DNA of 30,245 bases from Brevundimonas sp. (lineage in GTDB: Bacteria; Pseudomonadota; Alphaproteobacteria; Caulobacterales; Caulobacteraceae): contig NZ_JAVHLH010000003.1 of assembly GCF_031082345.1 (NCBI RefSeq), positions 1 to 30,245 on the forward strand, given 5' to 3'. The position numbers and the translations under genes are program-made. Numbering within the stretch: position 1 is the first letter of the stretch; every line of letters starts with the position of its first letter. Shown one piece after another: positions 28,303-30,245 of the stretch. The notes under the pieces are model-generated. The model made no database searches. It was not told the DNA's origin and saw only the letters and a list, made by a program, of their open reading frames with translations.

Positions 28303-29727
28303 TCAGATAGTCTGTTGCAGCGCATCATTCAAACGCCCGAGGCTCTCTTCCCGCCCCAGGGCCGCGAGGACCTTGGCGATGTCCGGCGACGTGGAGCCGC
28401 CGGTCAGGGCCGCGCGCGCCGCCGGGCCGATCTTGCCGAAGCCGACGCCTTCTTCCTCGGCGAAGGCCTTGAGCTCGGCCTCGAGCGCGAACACGTCCCA
28501 ACTTTCGAACAGCGCCAGCCGGTCGCGCAGTCGGCCGATCCGCTCGCCTGACTCGCCGGCCAGCATCTCGAGGCCCCTGGCCTCGATCGCGATCGGTCGC
28601 GGCTTGAGGACGAAGCCGGTCTGGTCGGCCAGTTCCAGGGTGGTCTTGGCCCGTCCCTTGACGAACGGCATGGCCTGCAGGAGCCGGGCCTCGTCGTCCG
28701 GGCCGAGGTCATGGCCGCGGGCGAGATGCACGTCGAGCGTCAGCTTGGCCAGCCGGTCGTCGTCGGCCAGCCGGATCCAGTGGGCGTTGACGTGGGCCAG
28801 CTTGTCGAAGTCCAGCCGCGCAGGGGCCCGGCCGATCCCGGGCAGGTCGAACCACTCGATCGCCTGGGCGTCCGAGAACAGCTCCTCGTCGCCGTGGGCC
28901 CAGCCCAGCCGCGCCAGATAGTTGCGCATGGCCTCGGGCAGATAGCCCATCTCGGCGTATTCATGCACCGCCTGGGCCCCGTGGCGCTTGGACAGCTTGG
29001 CGCCGTCCGGTCCGTGGATCAGCGGGATGTGGGCGAAGACCGGCCGGGTCCAGCCCAGGGCGTCGTAGATCAGGCTCTGCCGCGCGGCGTTGTTCAGATG
29101 GTCGTCGCCGCGGATCACATGGGTCACGCCCATGTCGTGGTCGTCGACCACCACGGCCAGATTATAGGTCGGCGCCCCGTCCGAACGCAGGATGACCAGA
29201 TCATCCAGTGAGGCGGAGTCCCAGCGCACTGCGCCCTGCACGGCGTCCTCGACCACGACGGCCGCGTCGGCGGGGCGGCGAAAGCGCACCGTGTGCGGCT
29301 TCGACAGGTCGTCGACCGTCGGGCTGCGGTCGCGCCACGGAGACTCGAAAGCGCGCCCCTTGGCCTTGGCGGCATCCCGCAGTGCTCCGGTCTCCTCGGC
29401 GGTCAGGAAATCGCGATAGGCGTGCCCCGTCTCGAGCAGGATGTTGGCCACCTCGCGGTGCCGGTCCGCGCGCGAGAACTGGAACACCGGTTCGTCGTCG
29501 GCGAACAGGCCCAGCCAGCTCAGGCCGTCGAAGATGGCCTTGACCGCCGCGTCGGTAGACCGCTCGCGATCCGTGTCTTCCACCCGGACCAGGAACCGCC
29601 CGTTGTGTCGTCTCGCATACAAATAGTTGAAAAGCGCCGTGCGAGCGCCCCCTATGTGCAGGAATCCGGTCGGCGAAGGGGCGAAGCGGGTGACGACTTC
29701 GGGTGCGGGGTTGGAGGGAGAGGTCAT
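28303..29727 (-). CDS. gltX: Glutamate--tRNA ligase
   Basis: This class I aminoacyl-tRNA synthetase charges tRNA-Glu, and possibly tRNA-Gln in organisms that use GatCAB. It has 474 residues. The HIGH-type signature is TGFLHIGGARTAL (HIGG at 24-27), the KMSKS-type loop is KLSKR (244-248), and VRVEDTDRERS and VIRGDDHLNNAARQ are conserved catalytic-domain blocks. The C-terminal half is the helical anticodon-binding domain. The ATG (29725-29727) faces the candidate comEC ATG directly. A TATAAC box ends 7 bases before the ATG, and I see no Shine-Dalgarno in the remaining bases, consistent with a leaderless message. Confidence 0.97.
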   Translation of the reverse strand: MTSPSNPAPEVVTRFAPSPTGFLHIGGARTALFNYLYARRHNGRFLVRVEDTDRERSTDAAVKAIFDGLSWLGLFADDEPVFQFSRADRHREVANILLETGHAYRDFLTAEETGALRDAAKAKGRAFESPWRDRSPTVDDLSKPHTVRFRRPADAAVVVEDAVQGAVRWDSASLDDLVILRSDGAPTYNLAVVVDDHDMGVTHVIRGDDHLNNAARQSLIYDALGWTRPVFAHIPLIHGPDGAKLSKRHGAQAVHEYAEMGYLPEAMRNYLARLGWAHGDEELFSDAQAIEWFDLPGIGRAPARLDFDKLAHVNAHWIRLADDDRLAKLTLDVHLARGHDLGPDDEARLLQAMPFVKGRAKTTLELADQTGFVLKPRPIAIEARGLEMLAGESGERIGRLRDRLALFESWDVFALEAELKAFAEEEGVGFGKIGPAARAALTGGSTSPDIAKVLAALGREESLGRLNDALQQTI

Positions 29728-30245
29728 GGCGGGGGTTATACCGCCCGCTTCGGCAATGCCCAGCCTCCGTGCGCGCCTCGCGGGGTTTCTCCGCCATCAG
29801 ATGACCCTGCAGGCGCTGCGCTGGCGGCTCTGGGCCCCAGTGGCGCTGGGCGGCGGTTGCGCCGTCTATTTCGTGCTGAAGACGGAGCCGCCGGCCTGGC
29901 CGCTGCTGATCGCCGGCGGTCTGACCGCCGGCGCATGGCTGGGCGCGCGGCGGCTGGGTCTCGGCCGCGTCTGGACCCTGCCGCTGATGCTGCTGGCCTG
30001 CTTCGCCCTCGGCCTCGCCGTGGCCAAGCTGCGCACCGACGCGGTCACGGCGCCGATCGCGCCCGCCTTGGCCGAGCCGACCGTGGTCGAGGGCTGGGTC
30101 ATGGATGTCGACAGCCCCGGGGCCGCCGGGCCGCGCGTGGTGATCGCTCCGGTCCGTATCCGCGGCCTCGCCCCCGAACGCACGCCCGAGCGGCTGCGCG
30201 CCACGGTGCGCGGAGCCGCGCCGGAGCCGGGGCAGGCGGTGCGCC
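29726..30245 (+). CDS. comEC: ComEC/Rec2 family competence protein, N-terminal part (cut by window edge)
   Basis: ComEC forms the inner-membrane channel for single-stranded DNA during natural transformation. Only the first ~173 codons are present. After a short amphipathic start come RWRLWAPVALGGGCAVYFVL, two further hydrophobic stretches (about 59-75 and 84-99) and a soluble DUF4131-type segment beginning EPTVVEGWVMDVDSPGAAGP. The frame is open to the edge. The start is uncertain: ATG 29726 has a GGAGGGAG ribosome-binding stretch 5 bases upstream but overlaps the gltX start codon; ATG 29756 (MPSLRARLAGF) is fully outside gltX but has no clear site. A promoter would have to lie within gltX or in the few shared bases. 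Confidence 0.8.
   Translation, partial: MAGVIPPASAMPSLRARLAGFLRHQMTLQALRWRLWAPVALGGGCAVYFVLKTEPPAWPLLIAGGLTAGAWLGARRLGLGRVWTLPLMLLACFALGLAVAKLRTDAVTAPIAPALAEPTVVEGWVMDVDSPGAAGPRVVIAPVRIRGLAPERTPERLRATVRGAAPEPGQAVR
29735..29740 (-). promoter_or_regulatory. Candidate -10 box for a leaderless gltX transcript
   Basis: On the minus strand TATAAC stands 7 bases before the gltX ATG, which would put the transcription start at or next to the A of the start codon. A TTGCCG upstream is only 10 bases from it, too close for a standard -35, so the -35 contact is unclear. Leaderless messages are known to be frequent in Caulobacter. Confidence 0.4.

Noticed and set aside
26896..28551. A 551-codon plus-strand frame opposite gltA
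   Set aside because: It mirrors gltA codons, runs into gltX, and shows no family similarity; gltA has full catalytic residues.
1..30245. Defence island, prophage, secondary-metabolite cluster or other accessory system
   Set aside because: Nearly every base is accounted for by housekeeping genes in a conserved order; no integrase, transposase, nuclease-helicase cassette or attachment site was seen.

Overview
The window is GC-rich, tightly packed bacterial chromosome of an alphaproteobacterium, most likely Caulobacterales and probably Brevundimonas-like. This is inferred from protein style and gene order (complex I operon followed by birA-coaX-rnj, then pyrH-frr-uppS-cdsA-dxr-rseP-bamA-skp-lpxD-fabZ-lpxA-lpxI-lpxB, then gltA, gltX and comEC), which matches my memory of Caulobacter crescentus. 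No database search was possible. The DNA looks native throughout: I see no insertion sequence, prophage, CRISPR array, tRNA or rRNA.

Region 1 (1-553) is the odd end. One open frame joins a glutamate 5-kinase (ProB) segment, at about base 217, to the C-terminal part of an unrelated small hypothetical protein that directly precedes nuoG. This is either a real deletion or recombination junction or an assembly chimera.

Region 2 (553-13930) is the distal half of a NADH:quinone oxidoreductase operon (nuoG, H, I, J, K, L, M, N). Two small unrecognised genes are embedded in it: a two-helix membrane protein between nuoG and nuoH, and a lipoprotein between nuoH and nuoI. The run continues without a break into birA, coaX and rnj (RNase J). 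Most junctions are 1-4 base stop/start overlaps. The one sizeable gap, before nuoJ, holds a stem-loop.

Region 3 (13931-26774) starts with a REP-like palindrome and a candidate promoter. It is then a 13-gene run for UMP synthesis (pyrH), ribosome recycling (frr), isoprenoid, undecaprenyl and phospholipid precursors (uppS, cdsA, dxr), the site-2 protease RseP/MmpA, outer-membrane protein assembly (bamA, skp) and lipid A synthesis (lpxD, fabZ, lpxA, lpxI, lpxB). UDP-diacylglucosamine hydrolysis is supplied by LpxI rather than LpxH.

Region 4 (26775-30245) has a convergent intergenic spacer with a terminator-like hairpin and short imperfect repeats. Citrate synthase (gltA) and glutamyl-tRNA synthetase (gltX) follow on the minus strand, and then the start of comEC on the plus strand, cut by the window edge. 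The gltX and comEC starts overlap, and gltX has a -10-like box 7 bases before its ATG, which suggests a leaderless transcript.

I did not find a convincing undescribed system. The best leads are the proB chimera, the small genes inside the nuo operon, and unusual residues in CoaX and LpxB.
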